Numbered from the stretch's first letter, positions 16,536-26,856 are shown. The stretch: DNA of 64,000 bases from JAOUJD01 sp963811265 (GCA_963811265.1 CAWEQS010000026.1:558001-622000), one strand, 5' to 3'. Numbers and translations: made by a program. Notes: generated from the sequence alone by a model not told the origin.

Positions 16536-17542
16536 TTACTTCGCCTGCATCAGCGCGACGGTCGTGTCGAGCATGCGGTTGCTGAAGCCCCACTCGTTGT
16601 CGTACCACGACGACACCTTCACGAGCCGGCCGGACACCTTGGTCAGCGTCGAGTCGAAGATCGAAGAACGCGCATCGTGGTTGAAGTCGCTGGAGACGAG
16701 CGGGTCGGCGTTGTAGCCGAGCACGCCCGCGAGCTCGCCTTCGGAAGCCGCCTTCATGATGGCGTTGACTTCCTCCACCGTCGTGTCGCGCGCGGCGATG
16801 AACGACAGGTCGACGATCGACACGTTGATCGTCGGAACGCGGATCGCGTAGCCGTCGAGCTTGCCGTTCAGCTCGGGCAGCACGAGGCCGACGGCGGCCG
16901 CGGCGCCGGTCTTGGTCGGGATCATGTTCTGGGCCGCGGCGCGGGCACGGCGCAGGTCCTCGTGATAGACGTCGGTCAGCACCTGGTCGTTGGTGTAGGC
17001 GTGCACGGTCGTCATCAACCCGTTCACCAGCCCGATCTTGTCGTTCAGCGGCTTGACCATCGGCGCCAGGCAGTTCGTGGTGCACGAGGCGTTGGAGATC
17101 ACCGTGTGCGCCGCCTTCAGCGTGCCGTGGTTGACGCCGTAGACGATGGTCGCGTCGACGTCCTTGCCGCCCGGCGCGGAGATGATCACCTTCTTCGCGC
17201 CGCCCTTCAGGTGCGCGGATGCCTTCTCCTTGGTGGTGAAGAAGCCGGTGCACTCGAGCACGACGTCCACGCCGAGCGCGGCCCACGGCAGTTCGGCCGG
17301 GTTGCGGTTGGCCAGCACCTTGATGCGATCGCCGTTGACGACCATCGAGTCGCCGTCCACCGCGACCGTTCCGGGGAACGTGCCGTGCGTGGTGTCGTAC
17401 TTGGTCAGGTGCGCGTTGGTCTTCGGGTCGCCCAGGTCGTTGATGGCGACGATCTGGATGTCGTGCTTCTTGCCGCCCTCGTAGTGGGCGCGGAGGATGT
17501 TGCGGCCGATGCGGCCATAGCCGTTGATGGCGATCTTGATGG

Positions 17543-17546
<4 letters not shown>
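16536..17546 (-). CDS. gap: Type I glyceraldehyde-3-phosphate dehydrogenase
   Basis: NAD(P)-dependent oxidation/phosphorylation of glyceraldehyde-3-phosphate. Start ATG 17546 overlaps the tkt stop (ATGA). The protein begins MTIKIAINGYGRIGRNILRA, the Rossmann nucleotide motif, and contains the catalytic-Cys block NASCTTNCLAP (about residue 150-160), TTVHAYTNDQ, and SWYDNEWGFSNRMLD near the end. Length is 336 residues, normal for the family. Asp in AINDLGDPKTNAHL (about residue 36) is the usual NAD-preferring position, though preference cannot be proved from this. An intrinsic terminator follows. Confidence 0.97.
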
Positions 17547-19585
<2,039 letters not shown>

Positions 19586-19809
19586 GGGAAGCCAGTCAGG
19601 AAGTGTGAAAGCCGGAACGGACCCGCGGGGCGCATGGGGCGGCCGAGGGAAAACGCGAATTTTAGCAAAGGGGGCGCGCCCGGCCTGCGCGCTGGAATCC
19701 TCCGTGACCGCCTTCACGCTCCCGATGCGGCCGGCACCGCCGCAAGGCCGAAGCCAGTGGGAGTCGAGTCCGCACTCGACGCCCGCAGCGGAAATGCGCC
19801 CGGGCGGAG

Positions 19810-19838
19810 TTCAAATGGCAGGCGATTTGGGCTACCAT
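19810..19838 (+). promoter_or_regulatory. Candidate sigma-70 promoter for speD
   Basis: TTCAAA (19810-19815) and TACCAT (19833-19838) separated by 17 bp. It would give a leader of about 245 bases before speD. It lies in the 507-bp gene-free stretch between the divergent tkt and speD genes. Confidence 0.45.
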
Positions 19839-19845
19839 CCCACGC

Positions 19846-20092
19846 TTTCCGAAATTCGATCCGGAACACCAACCAGGACGCAACGGGCGCCGGGCCTCGC
19901 GGCAGCACAGGCAACACGCAGCACGCGAGCAAAGGCAACGAGCCGCTAGGCAGCATCTCCCGCCAGAGCCAGCAGGGCAGCGCAAGCTGCATCGACTCGC
20001 GTGCCGCGCCACAGCGTGCGAGTCCCGGATCGTGGGGTTGCGACGCAGGTCGCGATTCAGGTCGATTAGGGCGGACCTGCTGGGGGACGAAG
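19846..20092 (+). promoter_or_regulatory. Long speD leader with a hairpin next to the ribosome site
   Basis: The stretch has no credible gene. It is rich in GCAGC/GGCAAC repeats, and a 7-bp hairpin (GCAGGTC 20045-20051 with GACCTGC 20074-20080) ends two bases before the GGGGGA ribosome site (20082-20087) of speD. A control point for polyamine synthesis is inferred from position only. Confidence 0.3.
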
Positions 20093-20515
20093 ATGCAAGG
20101 CCTTCACCTGACTGGCGATCTGTTCGAATGCGGCTGCAGCGCAGCCTTGCTGACGGATCTTGAGACTCTTTCCACGCTGTGCCGCAACGCCACGAACGAC
20201 TCGACGCTGACGATCGTCGACGACAAGTGGCACGTCTTTCCTGACTGGAACGGGCAACCCGGCGGCATCACCGGGACGATCCTGCTCGCCGAGTCGCACC
20301 TCGCGATCCACACGTGGCCCGAGCGCGCGGGCGTCACGCTCGACGTCTATGTGTGCAACTTCACCGCGGACAACACCGGCAAGGCCGAGCAGCTCTTCGA
20401 AGCCCTGACGATGGCGTTCCGCCCGAAGAGCCAGGTCGTCAATCGCATCATCCGCGGCGACCTCGCGGCCGATGTCGCGGCGCAGGCAGGCCGAGAAGCA
20501 GGCGGCGGGCGACGT
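20093..20515 (+). CDS. speD: S-adenosylmethionine decarboxylase proenzyme SpeD (C-terminal boundary lost in a frameshift or fusion)
   Basis: Self-cleaving, pyruvoyl-dependent enzyme that makes decarboxylated S-adenosylmethionine, the aminopropyl donor used by SpeE next door. Starts MQGLHLTGDLFECGCSAALL; the processing site is in LLAESHLAIHTWPE, where the Ser (about residue 69) becomes the pyruvoyl group. DVYVCNFTADNTGKAEQLFE follows, with catalytic Cys and conserved residues. The domain is complete by about residue 125 (QVVNRIIRGDLAADV). No stop follows: the frame stays open through all of speE, which lies in the +1 frame. I therefore end the feature at the last plausible codon. It may be the N-terminal half of a SpeD-SpeE fusion split by one indel. 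Confidence 0.88.
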
Positions 20516-21422
20516 CGCCAGGAGCGAACTGATCTTCGACTGGCTCAACGCGCACTCCGGCTACGGTTACACCGCGACCGCGAAGCTGGCGGACATCCAG
20601 TCGCCGTACCAGCGCGTCGAGGTGTACGACACGCAGCAGTTCGGGAAGCTCTTCCGGCTCGACGGGCGCCTGATGACGTCCGAGGGAGACGAGTTCTTCT
20701 ATCACGAGTGCATGACGCACCCGGCCGCGCTCGCGCATCCGAATCCCGAGTCGATCCTGGTGATCGGCGGCGGCGACGGCGGCTCGTCGGAGGAACTGTT
20801 CAAGCACCCGAGCGTCAAGCGCATCGTGATGGCGGAGCTCGATCCGGTCGTCATCGACATCTCGAAGAAGTGGCTGGGCTCGATCCACAAGGGCGCGTTC
20901 AGCGATCCGCGCCTCGAGGTGAGGATCGGGGACGGCTTCGAGTACGTGAAGTCGACGCAGGAGCGCTTCGACATGATCGTCCTCGATCTCACCGATCCGG
21001 ACACGCCGGCCTTCCACCTGTACTCGGAAGAGTTCTTCCGGATGTGCCAGCGCATCCTGAAGCCGGGCGGCATGCTGACGCTGCACCTCGGGTCGCCGGT
21101 GTACCAGGCCGACACGGTGCGCAAGAACGCCGCGAACCTGCGCAAGGTGTTCCGCCACGTCGCGCCGATGTCGCTGTTCATCCCGTTGTACGGCTCGCTG
21201 TGGTGCCTGGCGGTCGCGAGCGACTCGATCGACCCGCGATCGCTGTCGACCGACACCATCGCGCAGCGGACGAACGACCGTCGCATCGGCGGGCTCCGCT
21301 ACTACTACCCGGGCCTGCACCAGGCGCTATTCACGCTGCCGCTCTTCGTGCAGGAGCTGACGCAGCCGCCGAGTTCGGCGTCCGGAAGCACGCCCCGCGT
21401 GCCGCAGCTGCGCGCGGCCTGA
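20472..21422 (+). CDS. speE: Polyamine aminopropyltransferase (spermidine synthase)
   Basis: Transfers the aminopropyl group from decarboxylated SAM to putrescine. The reading frame overlaps the 3' part of speD. The conserved spermidine-synthase blocks are present: SPYQRVEVYDTQQFGKLFRL, DEFFYHECMTHPA, ILVIGGGDGGSSEEL (SAM site), MAELDPVVIDISKKW and IVLDLTDPDTPAFHLYSEEF. The first 20 residues (MSRRRQAEKQAAGDVARSEL) look like a linker rather than a normal N terminus, and there is no clear ribosome site before ATG 20472. Both points favour an original fusion with SpeD. An intrinsic terminator at 21445 ends the unit. Confidence 0.93.
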   Translation: MSRRRQAEKQAAGDVARSELIFDWLNAHSGYGYTATAKLADIQSPYQRVEVYDTQQFGKLFRLDGRLMTSEGDEFFYHECMTHPAALAHPNPESILVIGGGDGGSSEELFKHPSVKRIVMAELDPVVIDISKKWLGSIHKGAFSDPRLEVRIGDGFEYVKSTQERFDMIVLDLTDPDTPAFHLYSEEFFRMCQRILKPGGMLTLHLGSPVYQADTVRKNAANLRKVFRHVAPMSLFIPLYGSLWCLAVASDSIDPRSLSTDTIAQRTNDRRIGGLRYYYPGLHQALFTLPLFVQELTQPPSSASGSTPRVPQLRAA

Positions 21423-21444
21423 GGCAAGAGACAGACCGATGAAC

Positions 21445-21473
21445 GGGCCGGCATGCGCCGGCCCTTCTTCTTT
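21445..21473 (+). terminator. Intrinsic terminator after speE
   Basis: GGGCCGGC and GCCGGCCC flank an ATGC loop and are followed by TTCTTCTTT. It separates speDE from rsmE, whose GTG start is 15 bp further on. Confidence 0.8.
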
Positions 21474-21487
21474 CCGGGCCGAGCGAC

Positions 21488-22216
21488 GTGGCTGATCCCC
21501 GCTTCTTCATCGAGACCGACCTCGCCGCCGGCACAGTCGTCGAGCTCACCGCGAACGTGGCGCATCACGCCGCGCACGTCCTGCGCTTGCGCGACGGTGA
21601 CGCCGTGGTGCTGTTCAACGGGCAGGGCGGCGAGTTCCCCGGCCGGCTCGCAACGCGCGGGCAACGGGTCGAACTGACCCGCCACGACCCGGTGGAACGC
21701 GAGTCGCCGGTCGCCGTCACGCTGGTGCAGGCGTGGATCGCGACCGACAAGCTGGAGTGGGTCGTCGAAAAAGCGGTCGAACTCGGCGTCGCGCGCATCG
21801 TGCTCGCCGGCACGCGACGCAGCGTCGTCCGAATGGACGCGGCCCGCCTGCCCCGGCGGATCGACCGGCTGCGCGAAATCGCGATCGCCGCGTGCTGCCA
21901 GTGCGGGCGCAACCGGGTGCCTGCCATCGCAGCGTTCGGCGACCTCGGCGCTGCACTCGACGCAGCCGGTGCCGGAGCCACCGGACTCGTGCTCCAGCCC
22001 GACGCGCCTCGTTCGCTGATCGAGATCGCGGGGGCTGCTCCGGGACCGCTCGCGCTCGCCGTCGGTCCCGAAGGCGGGTTCGATGCGGACGAGTTCGCCC
22101 TCGTGCGGCGCGCAGGCTTCCAGCTGGCACGGCTCGGTCCTCGCGTGCTCAGGACGGAAACCGCCGGGCTCGCGGCCCTCGCAGCACTCCAGTCGACGGT
22201 CGGCGACTTCGCCTGA
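21488..22216 (+). CDS. rsmE: 16S rRNA m3U1498 methyltransferase RsmE
   Basis: SPOUT-class methyltransferase modifying U1498 of 16S rRNA. GTG start at 21488 gives 242 residues. The N-terminal PUA-like domain has HHAAHVLRLRDGDAVVLFNG (residues about 25-45). The SPOUT knot is marked by VQAWIATDKLEWVVEKAVEL, IAIAACCQCGRNRVPAI, LALAVGPEGGFDADEF and LGPRVLRTETAGLAALAAL, which include the GPEGG and LGxRILRTET SAM-binding signatures. It lies downstream of the speE terminator and convergent with the barstar gene. Confidence 0.95.
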   Translation: MADPRFFIETDLAAGTVVELTANVAHHAAHVLRLRDGDAVVLFNGQGGEFPGRLATRGQRVELTRHDPVERESPVAVTLVQAWIATDKLEWVVEKAVELGVARIVLAGTRRSVVRMDAARLPRRIDRLREIAIAACCQCGRNRVPAIAAFGDLGAALDAAGAGATGLVLQPDAPRSLIEIAGAAPGPLALAVGPEGGFDADEFALVRRAGFQLARLGPRVLRTETAGLAALAALQSTVGDFA

Positions 22217-22242
22217 CCGCGCCCGCCAGTTCGCTGCGCTGA

Positions 22243-22647
22243 CTAGCGGTAGAACACGCGGAAGGGCACGCCGGCCTCCGCGTAGTGCTCGGCCACGTCG
22301 CGGAACACGTCGAGCAGGGCGTCGCGCTCGTCGACGCCGAAGCGTTCGGTGTAGGGCAGCGGGTCGAGCACCACGACGGCGCCGTGTCCGATCGCCCACG
22401 TGTCTTCGTCCGTCAGCGATTCGTAGAGCGCATCGAGGTTCGCGCCGAACCAGCTCGGCAGGCTGAATGCGTGACCCAGCATGCGGAGCGCGGACGGCTT
22501 GTCCTTGCAGCCCGACAGATCGGCAAGCACGAAGCGGTGATCGGCGGACTTCGCCCAGGCGCGCAGCTGCTCCGTGCCGATTCCGCGCAGCGACCGCACG
22601 CAGTGGCCCGGCAGGTCTTCCAGCCGTTCGATGTGGCGCGTGGTCAT
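22243..22647 (-). CDS. Barstar-family ribonuclease inhibitor
   Basis: 134-residue cytoplasmic inhibitor, starting MTTRHIERLEDLPGHCVRSL. The barstar signature SLPSWFGANLDALYESLTDE (about residues 65-85) includes the Trp-Phe-Gly-x-Asn-Leu-Asp-Ala-Leu segment that plugs barnase-type active sites. ATG 22647 overlaps the stop of the upstream RNase gene (ATGA), so inhibitor and enzyme are made together. Its role is presumably to protect the cell from the secreted RNase before export. Confidence 0.9.
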   Translation of the reverse strand: MTTRHIERLEDLPGHCVRSLRGIGTEQLRAWAKSADHRFVLADLSGCKDKPSALRMLGHAFSLPSWFGANLDALYESLTDEDTWAIGHGAVVVLDPLPYTERFGVDERDALLDVFRDVAEHYAEAGVPFRVFYR

Positions 22648-23037
22648 TCGCGGATCCGCCTGAAGCTGTTGTAGTGATCGTCGGTGTAGTAGTACTCGCC
22701 GCTGGTCGCCGGGTTGCGCTCGGCGCCGCGTCCGGCAACGATCCGCCGTGCTCCGCGGTCCCTCGAATGAGGGGTCTTCACAGTGTATTCGGTGTAGTAG
22801 CCGCGGGGCTGCGCGGGCAGCCGCTTCTCGCGATTGCCGAACACCGCGCCATCCTTCCTGTACGCGTACGGGCCGCCGCGCTTGATCTGCGCCAGCGTCT
22901 GCCGCGCCTCCGCCGGCAGCTCCTCGACCCCGACCTCGGCGATGGCGGGCGGAACGTCGCGCGCCGATGCCCGGCGGCGCGAACAGCGCGACCGCGGCGA
23001 ACAGCAGTGCGCGCGCCCAGAGCATCACCAAATGCAT
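22644..23037 (-). CDS. Secreted barnase-type (N1/T1-superfamily) ribonuclease, frameshifted near 22970
   Basis: The signal peptide MHLVMLWARALLFAAVALFA is in one frame. After an indel near 22970 the mature protein continues in another: VPPAIAEVGVEELPAEARQT, LAQIKRGGPYAYRKDGAVFG, NREKRLPAQPRGYYTEYTVK, then RGARRIVAGRG and SGEYYYTDDHYNSFRRI. Glu in YYTEYTV, Arg in RGARRIV and His in DDHYNSF correspond to the barnase catalytic residues. The small size (about 130 residues with signal) fits. The adjacent overlapping barstar gene confirms the assignment. Export, and so a role against competitors or in nutrient scavenging, is inferred from the signal peptide. Confidence 0.88.
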
Positions 23038-23040
23038 CGC

Positions 23041-25353
23041 CTAGAGAAGTTCCGTCTGCCGGACGGAATTGGCTTCGAGCACGGTCAACGCGGTCATGTT
23101 CACGATGCGGCGCACGGTCGCGGACGGCGTGAGGATGTTCACCGGCTTCGCCGCGCCCAGCAGGATGGGGCCGATCGCGATGTTGTTGCCCGCCGTCGTC
23201 TTCAGCAGGTTGTACGAGATGTTGGCCGACTCGATGTTCGGACATACGAGCAGGTTCGCATCGCCCTTCAGCGTCGAAAACGGCATCAGCGAGCGGCGAA
23301 TGCCCTCGTCCACCGCGCAGTCGGCGTGCATCTCGCCGTCGATTTCGAGCTCGGGGGCCCGCTCGCGCACCAGGGCCAGCGCGCGCCGCATCTTCAGCGC
23401 GGACGCGCTGTCGCTCGATCCGAAATTGGAGTGCGACAGCAGGGCGATCTTCGGGGAAATGCCGAGGTGCCTCATCTGCTCGGCCGCCATGATCGTGATC
23501 TCGGCAAGCTGCTCCGCGGTCGGATCGAGGTTCACGTGGGTGTCGACCAGCGCGAGTTGCCGATCCTGCAGCATCACGATGTTCATCGCGGCGTACTCAC
23601 CGGCCCCGGGCCGCCGGCCGATCACCTGATCGATGTACGCCAGGTGCTGTCCGTGCGTGCCGAAGGTGCCGCAGATCATGCCGTCGGCGTCGCCCTTGTG
23701 AAGCATCATGGCGCCGATCAGCGTCAGCCGGCGGCGCATCTCGAGCCTCGCGTACTGCGCGGTGATGCCCTTGCGCGCGGCCAGCCGGTGGTACGTCTCC
23801 GCGTAGTCGCGATAGTGCGGGTCGGACTCGGGATTGATCAGCGCGAAGTCGACGTCCTGCCGCATGCGCAGGCCGAAGCGCTCGAGCCGCTTGGCGATCA
23901 CCGCGGGCCGGCCGATCAGGATCGGCGCGGCGATCTTCTCGTCGATGACGACCTGCACGGCGCGCAGCACCCGCTCTTCCTCGCCCTCGGTGAACACGAT
24001 GCGCGACTTTCCACCGCCGGCCACCGCGTTCTTCGCGGTCGCGAAGATCGGCTTCATGAACGTGCCGGAGTGGTAGACGAACTGCTGCAGCTGGTCGCGG
24101 TACGCGTTCATGTCCGCGATCGGGCGCGTGGCGACGCCGCTCGTCATCGCTCCCTGCGCCACCGCCGGCGCGATGCGCGTGATCAGCCGCGGGTCGAACG
24201 GCTTCGGAATCAGGTACTCGGGGCCGAAGCTGAGGTTGGTGATGCCGTACGCCGAGGCGACGATGTCGCTCTGCTCCTCCTGCGCGAGGCTGGCGATGGC
24301 GCGGACCGCGGCAATCTCCATTTCCGGCGTGATCGTGGTGGCGCCGACGTCGAGCGCGCCGCGGAAGATGAACGGGAAGCACAGGACGTTGTTGACCTGG
24401 TTCGGATAGTCGCTGCGGCCCGTGGCGATCACCGCGTCGTCGCGCACCGCCTTCACCTGCTCCGGCATGATCTCGGGCGTGGGGTTGGCGAGCGCGAGGA
24501 TCAGCGGGCGCGGCGCCATGGTCTTGACCATCTCCGGCTTCAGCACGCCGCCGGCGGACAGCCCCAGGAAGATGTCGGCGTCGCGGATCACCTCGGCGAG
24601 AACGCGAGCGGCCGTCGGCTGCGCGAAGCGCGCCTTGTCCTCGTCCATCAGGACCGTGCGGCCCTGGTAGACGACGCCTTCGATGTCGGTGACCCAGATG
24701 TTTTCCCGCGGCAGGCCGACTTCGACGAGCAACTTCAGGCACGCCAGGGCGGCCGCCCCCGCGCCGCTCGTGACGAGCTTGACCTCCTTCAGGTCCTTCC
24801 CGATGACCTTCAGCCCATTGAGGATCGCCGCGCTGACGATGATCGCCGTGCCGTGCTGGTCGTCGTGGAAGACCGGGATCTTCAGCCGCTCGCGCAGCTT
24901 GCGCTCGACGTAGAAGCACTCGGGCGCCTTGATGTCCTCGAGGTTGATGCCGCCGAAGGTCGGCTCGAGCGCGGCGATGACCTCGATCAGCTTGTCCGGG
25001 TCGTTCTGGTTGATCTCGATGTCGAAGACGTCGATCCCCGCGAACTTCTTGAACAGGACCGCCTTGCCCTCCATCACGGGCTTGGCGGCAAGCGGACCGA
25101 TCGCGCCGAGGCCGAGGACCGCGGTGCCGTTCGTCACGACGCCCACCAGGTTGGCGCGCGCCGTGTATCGGGAGGCGGTCGAAGGATCCGCGTGAATGGC
25201 TTCGCTCGCGGCCGCCACGCCGGGCGAGTACGCGAGGGCGAGGTCGCGCTGGTTGACCAGTTGCTTGGTCGGCGCGATCGAGATCTTTCCAGGACGGGGC
25301 TTCTCGTGATACTCGAGCGCCGCCCGGCGCAATTCGTCGTGGTCGGAGGCCAT
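23041..25353 (-). CDS. maeB: NADP-dependent malic enzyme with C-terminal phosphotransacetylase-like domain
   Basis: Oxidative decarboxylation of malate to pyruvate with NADP reduction. 770 residues, starting MASDHDELRRAALEYHEKPR. The malic-enzyme part includes LALAYSPGVAAASEAIHADP, YTARANLVGVVTNGTAVLGL, VFHDDQHGTAIIVSAAILNG and the Rossmann motif TSGAGAAALACLKLL. From about residue 440 there is a phosphate-acetyltransferase-like domain (RIVFTEGEEERVLRAVQVVI, GTFGTHGQHLAYIDQVIGRR), the MaeB-type hybrid in which that domain is thought to sense acetyl-CoA. It is downstream of no other gene; the RNase follows four bases after its stop. Confidence 0.95.
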   Translation of the reverse strand: MASDHDELRRAALEYHEKPRPGKISIAPTKQLVNQRDLALAYSPGVAAASEAIHADPSTASRYTARANLVGVVTNGTAVLGLGAIGPLAAKPVMEGKAVLFKKFAGIDVFDIEINQNDPDKLIEVIAALEPTFGGINLEDIKAPECFYVERKLRERLKIPVFHDDQHGTAIIVSAAILNGLKVIGKDLKEVKLVTSGAGAAALACLKLLVEVGLPRENIWVTDIEGVVYQGRTVLMDEDKARFAQPTAARVLAEVIRDADIFLGLSAGGVLKPEMVKTMAPRPLILALANPTPEIMPEQVKAVRDDAVIATGRSDYPNQVNNVLCFPFIFRGALDVGATTITPEMEIAAVRAIASLAQEEQSDIVASAYGITNLSFGPEYLIPKPFDPRLITRIAPAVAQGAMTSGVATRPIADMNAYRDQLQQFVYHSGTFMKPIFATAKNAVAGGGKSRIVFTEGEEERVLRAVQVVIDEKIAAPILIGRPAVIAKRLERFGLRMRQDVDFALINPESDPHYRDYAETYHRLAARKGITAQYARLEMRRRLTLIGAMMLHKGDADGMICGTFGTHGQHLAYIDQVIGRRPGAGEYAAMNIVMLQDRQLALVDTHVNLDPTAEQLAEITIMAAEQMRHLGISPKIALLSHSNFGSSDSASALKMRRALALVRERAPELEIDGEMHADCAVDEGIRRSLMPFSTLKGDANLLVCPNIESANISYNLLKTTAGNNIAIGPILLGAAKPVNILTPSATVRRIVNMTALTVLEANSVRQTELL

Positions 25354-25430
25354 GGTGGGCTTTGATGGGACGTGAGCGCCCGATTATCCCCGCGCCCCAT
25401 CCCGGACTCACGCGCGCAGTTCCTCTTGCC

Positions 25431-25458
25431 GGTCAAAACACCTCTTCTCGTTTTGACC
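25431..25458. promoter_or_regulatory. Perfect 9-bp inverted repeat, candidate operator
   Basis: GGTCAAAAC and GTTTTGACC are separated by 10 bases. It lies 78 bp upstream of maeB and 11 bp upstream of the -35 box of the candidate small-RNA promoter, where a regulator could act on either. There is no matching T tract beyond that in the repeat itself. Confidence 0.5.
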
Positions 25459-25469
25459 TAGACAAACTG

Positions 25470-25498
25470 TTGACTTTTTCACGAAGGGCCCCGACAAT
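25470..25498 (+). promoter_or_regulatory. Sigma-70 promoter for the candidate small RNA
   Basis: TTGACT (25470-25475) and GACAAT (25493-25498) with a 17-bp spacer, close to consensus and the best promoter match in this stretch. Transcription would start near 25504. Confidence 0.6.
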
Positions 25499-25503
25499 TC
25501 GGC

Positions 25504-25613
25504 CTTGTCCGGGTCCGTCAAACGGCCTGAACGCAGCAAACCTTCAGTCGGCGCTCTCCTCCCTCCCTCCTAGGCCAACTCGGGTGCGTTCAGGCAGATG
25601 GGCCCTTTTTTTG
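25504..25613 (+). ncRNA. Candidate small RNA, about 110 nt, with CU-rich internal loop
   Basis: The unit lies between divergent maeB and an aminotransferase gene and encodes no protein. It starts behind a near-consensus promoter and ends in GGGCCC followed by seven T (25606-25612). It can fold into one rod: GGGTCC (25511-25516) pairs with GGGCCC (25600-25605), then GCCTGAACGCA (25525-25535) pairs perfectly with TGCGTTCAGGC (25585-25595). The enclosed part holds an unbroken pyrimidine stretch, CTCTCCTCCCTCCCTCCT (25554-25571), complementary to Shine-Dalgarno sequences. Signal-recognition-particle RNA was considered, but the conserved GGAAG/AGCAG core is absent. I do not recognise a known family. 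A trans-acting regulator that blocks ribosome sites is an inference. Confidence 0.6.
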
Positions 25614-25694
25614 TCCACGCCAAAATCAGCAGTACGCGCTAACTCTCACCGCATCGCGCGCCACTAGAATCGGGCATTCACACAAGAAGCGCCC

Positions 25695-26852
25695 ATGCCT
25701 GCTGCTGCCGCCCGAACAGCCCTGATCGAGCCGTTCTACGTCATGGAGGTCGTGAAAGAAGCGGCAGAACTCGCCGCGACCGGCCGCTCCGTCATTCACC
25801 TTTCAATCGGCGAGCCAGACTTCACGGCGCCGGAGCCCGTGCGTCGCGCGGCCTGCGCCGCGATCGAGCGTGGCGAGACCCAGTACACGGGGGCGCTAGG
25901 CCTGGAGCCGCTGCGCGAGCGGATCGCGGACTGGTACGCGAAACGTTTCGGATGCCCGGTCGACCGACGGAGGATCGTCGTCACTGCCGGGGCTTCCGGT
26001 GCCCTGCTGCTCGCGTGTGCCGCGCTGCTCGAGCGCGACGCCGAAGTGCTGATGCCGGATCCGAGCTATCCATGCAACCGGCACTTCGCAACCGCCTTCG
26101 GCGGTAGCGCGCGCCTCGTGCCGTGCGGGCCCGCCCAGCGGTTCCAGCTCACCGCGGCCGATGTCGACGCGAACTGGACCGATGCCACTGGCGGCATCCT
26201 CGTCGCCTCGCCGTCCAATCCAACCGGCACATCGGTCGCTCCGGACGTTCTCGCGCAGCTGATCGCCGCGGTGGACCGCAGGAACGGATTCGTGATCAGC
26301 GACGAGATCTACCAGGGCCTGACTTACGACGGACCGCCTGCGAGCGCGCTGCAGCTCAGCGACGAAGTGCTCGTCATCAACAGTTTCTCGAAGTACTTCG
26401 CCATGACCGGGTGGCGACTCGGCTGGATCGTTGCCCCCGCCGCGCTCGTTCCCGTGCTGGAGAAGCTGGCGCAGAACCTGTACATCTGCCCGTCGACCAT
26501 CGCGCAGCACGCCGCTCTCGCCTGTTTCGACGACGCGGCGCTTTCCGTCTATGAAGAGAGGCGTGCCGAGTTCAGGCGCCGTCGGGACTTCCTGGTGCCG
26601 GCGCTGCGAAGCCTCGGTTTCGGCGTGCCGGTCGTGCCGGACGGCGCGTTCTACATCTACGCCGACGTCAGCCGCTTCGCGAAGGACAGTTTCGAGTTCG
26701 TGCGTTCCCTGCTGCGCGCGACCGGCGTATGCCTCGTGCCCGGCAAGGACTTCGGCGTCGCGTCACCCGAACGCTACGTGCGCGTTTCGTACGCGACTTC
26801 GCTCGAGCGCCTCGAAGAGGCGGTCGAGCGGATGCGCGGGCATCTCGGCTGA
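25695..26852 (+). CDS. Class I/II pyridoxal-phosphate aminotransferase
   Basis: Fold-type I aminotransferase of 385 residues. It starts MPAAAARTALIEPFYVMEVV and shows HLSIGEPDFTAPEPV, the ETQYTGALGLEPLRERIADW block, the Asn of ILVASPSNPTGTSV, ISDEIYQGLTYDG with the PLP-binding Asp and Tyr, and the catalytic Lys in NSFSKYFAMTGWRLGW (about residue 235). The C-terminal Arg for the substrate carboxylate is in RYVRVSYATSLE. The overall type is the aspartate/alanine group, but the amino-acid substrate cannot be fixed from sequence alone. It begins 82 bp after the candidate small-RNA terminator, with only five bases to the convergent transglycosylase gene. Confidence 0.88.
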   Translation: MPAAAARTALIEPFYVMEVVKEAAELAATGRSVIHLSIGEPDFTAPEPVRRAACAAIERGETQYTGALGLEPLRERIADWYAKRFGCPVDRRRIVVTAGASGALLLACAALLERDAEVLMPDPSYPCNRHFATAFGGSARLVPCGPAQRFQLTAADVDANWTDATGGILVASPSNPTGTSVAPDVLAQLIAAVDRRNGFVISDEIYQGLTYDGPPASALQLSDEVLVINSFSKYFAMTGWRLGWIVAPAALVPVLEKLAQNLYICPSTIAQHAALACFDDAALSVYEERRAEFRRRRDFLVPALRSLGFGVPVVPDGAFYIYADVSRFAKDSFEFVRSLLRATGVCLVPGKDFGVASPERYVRVSYATSLERLEEAVERMRGHLG

Positions 26853-26856
26853 GTAC

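Noticed and set aside
22834..25365. 843-residue plus-strand frame
   Set aside because: Exactly antisense to maeB, whose motifs are unambiguous. Long open shadows are expected at this GC content.
25504..25613. 4.5S (SRP) RNA or 6S RNA
   Set aside because: Rod shape and end stems are similar in outline, but the conserved SRP tetraloop region (GGAAG with AGCAG) is absent and the length is too short for 6S RNA.
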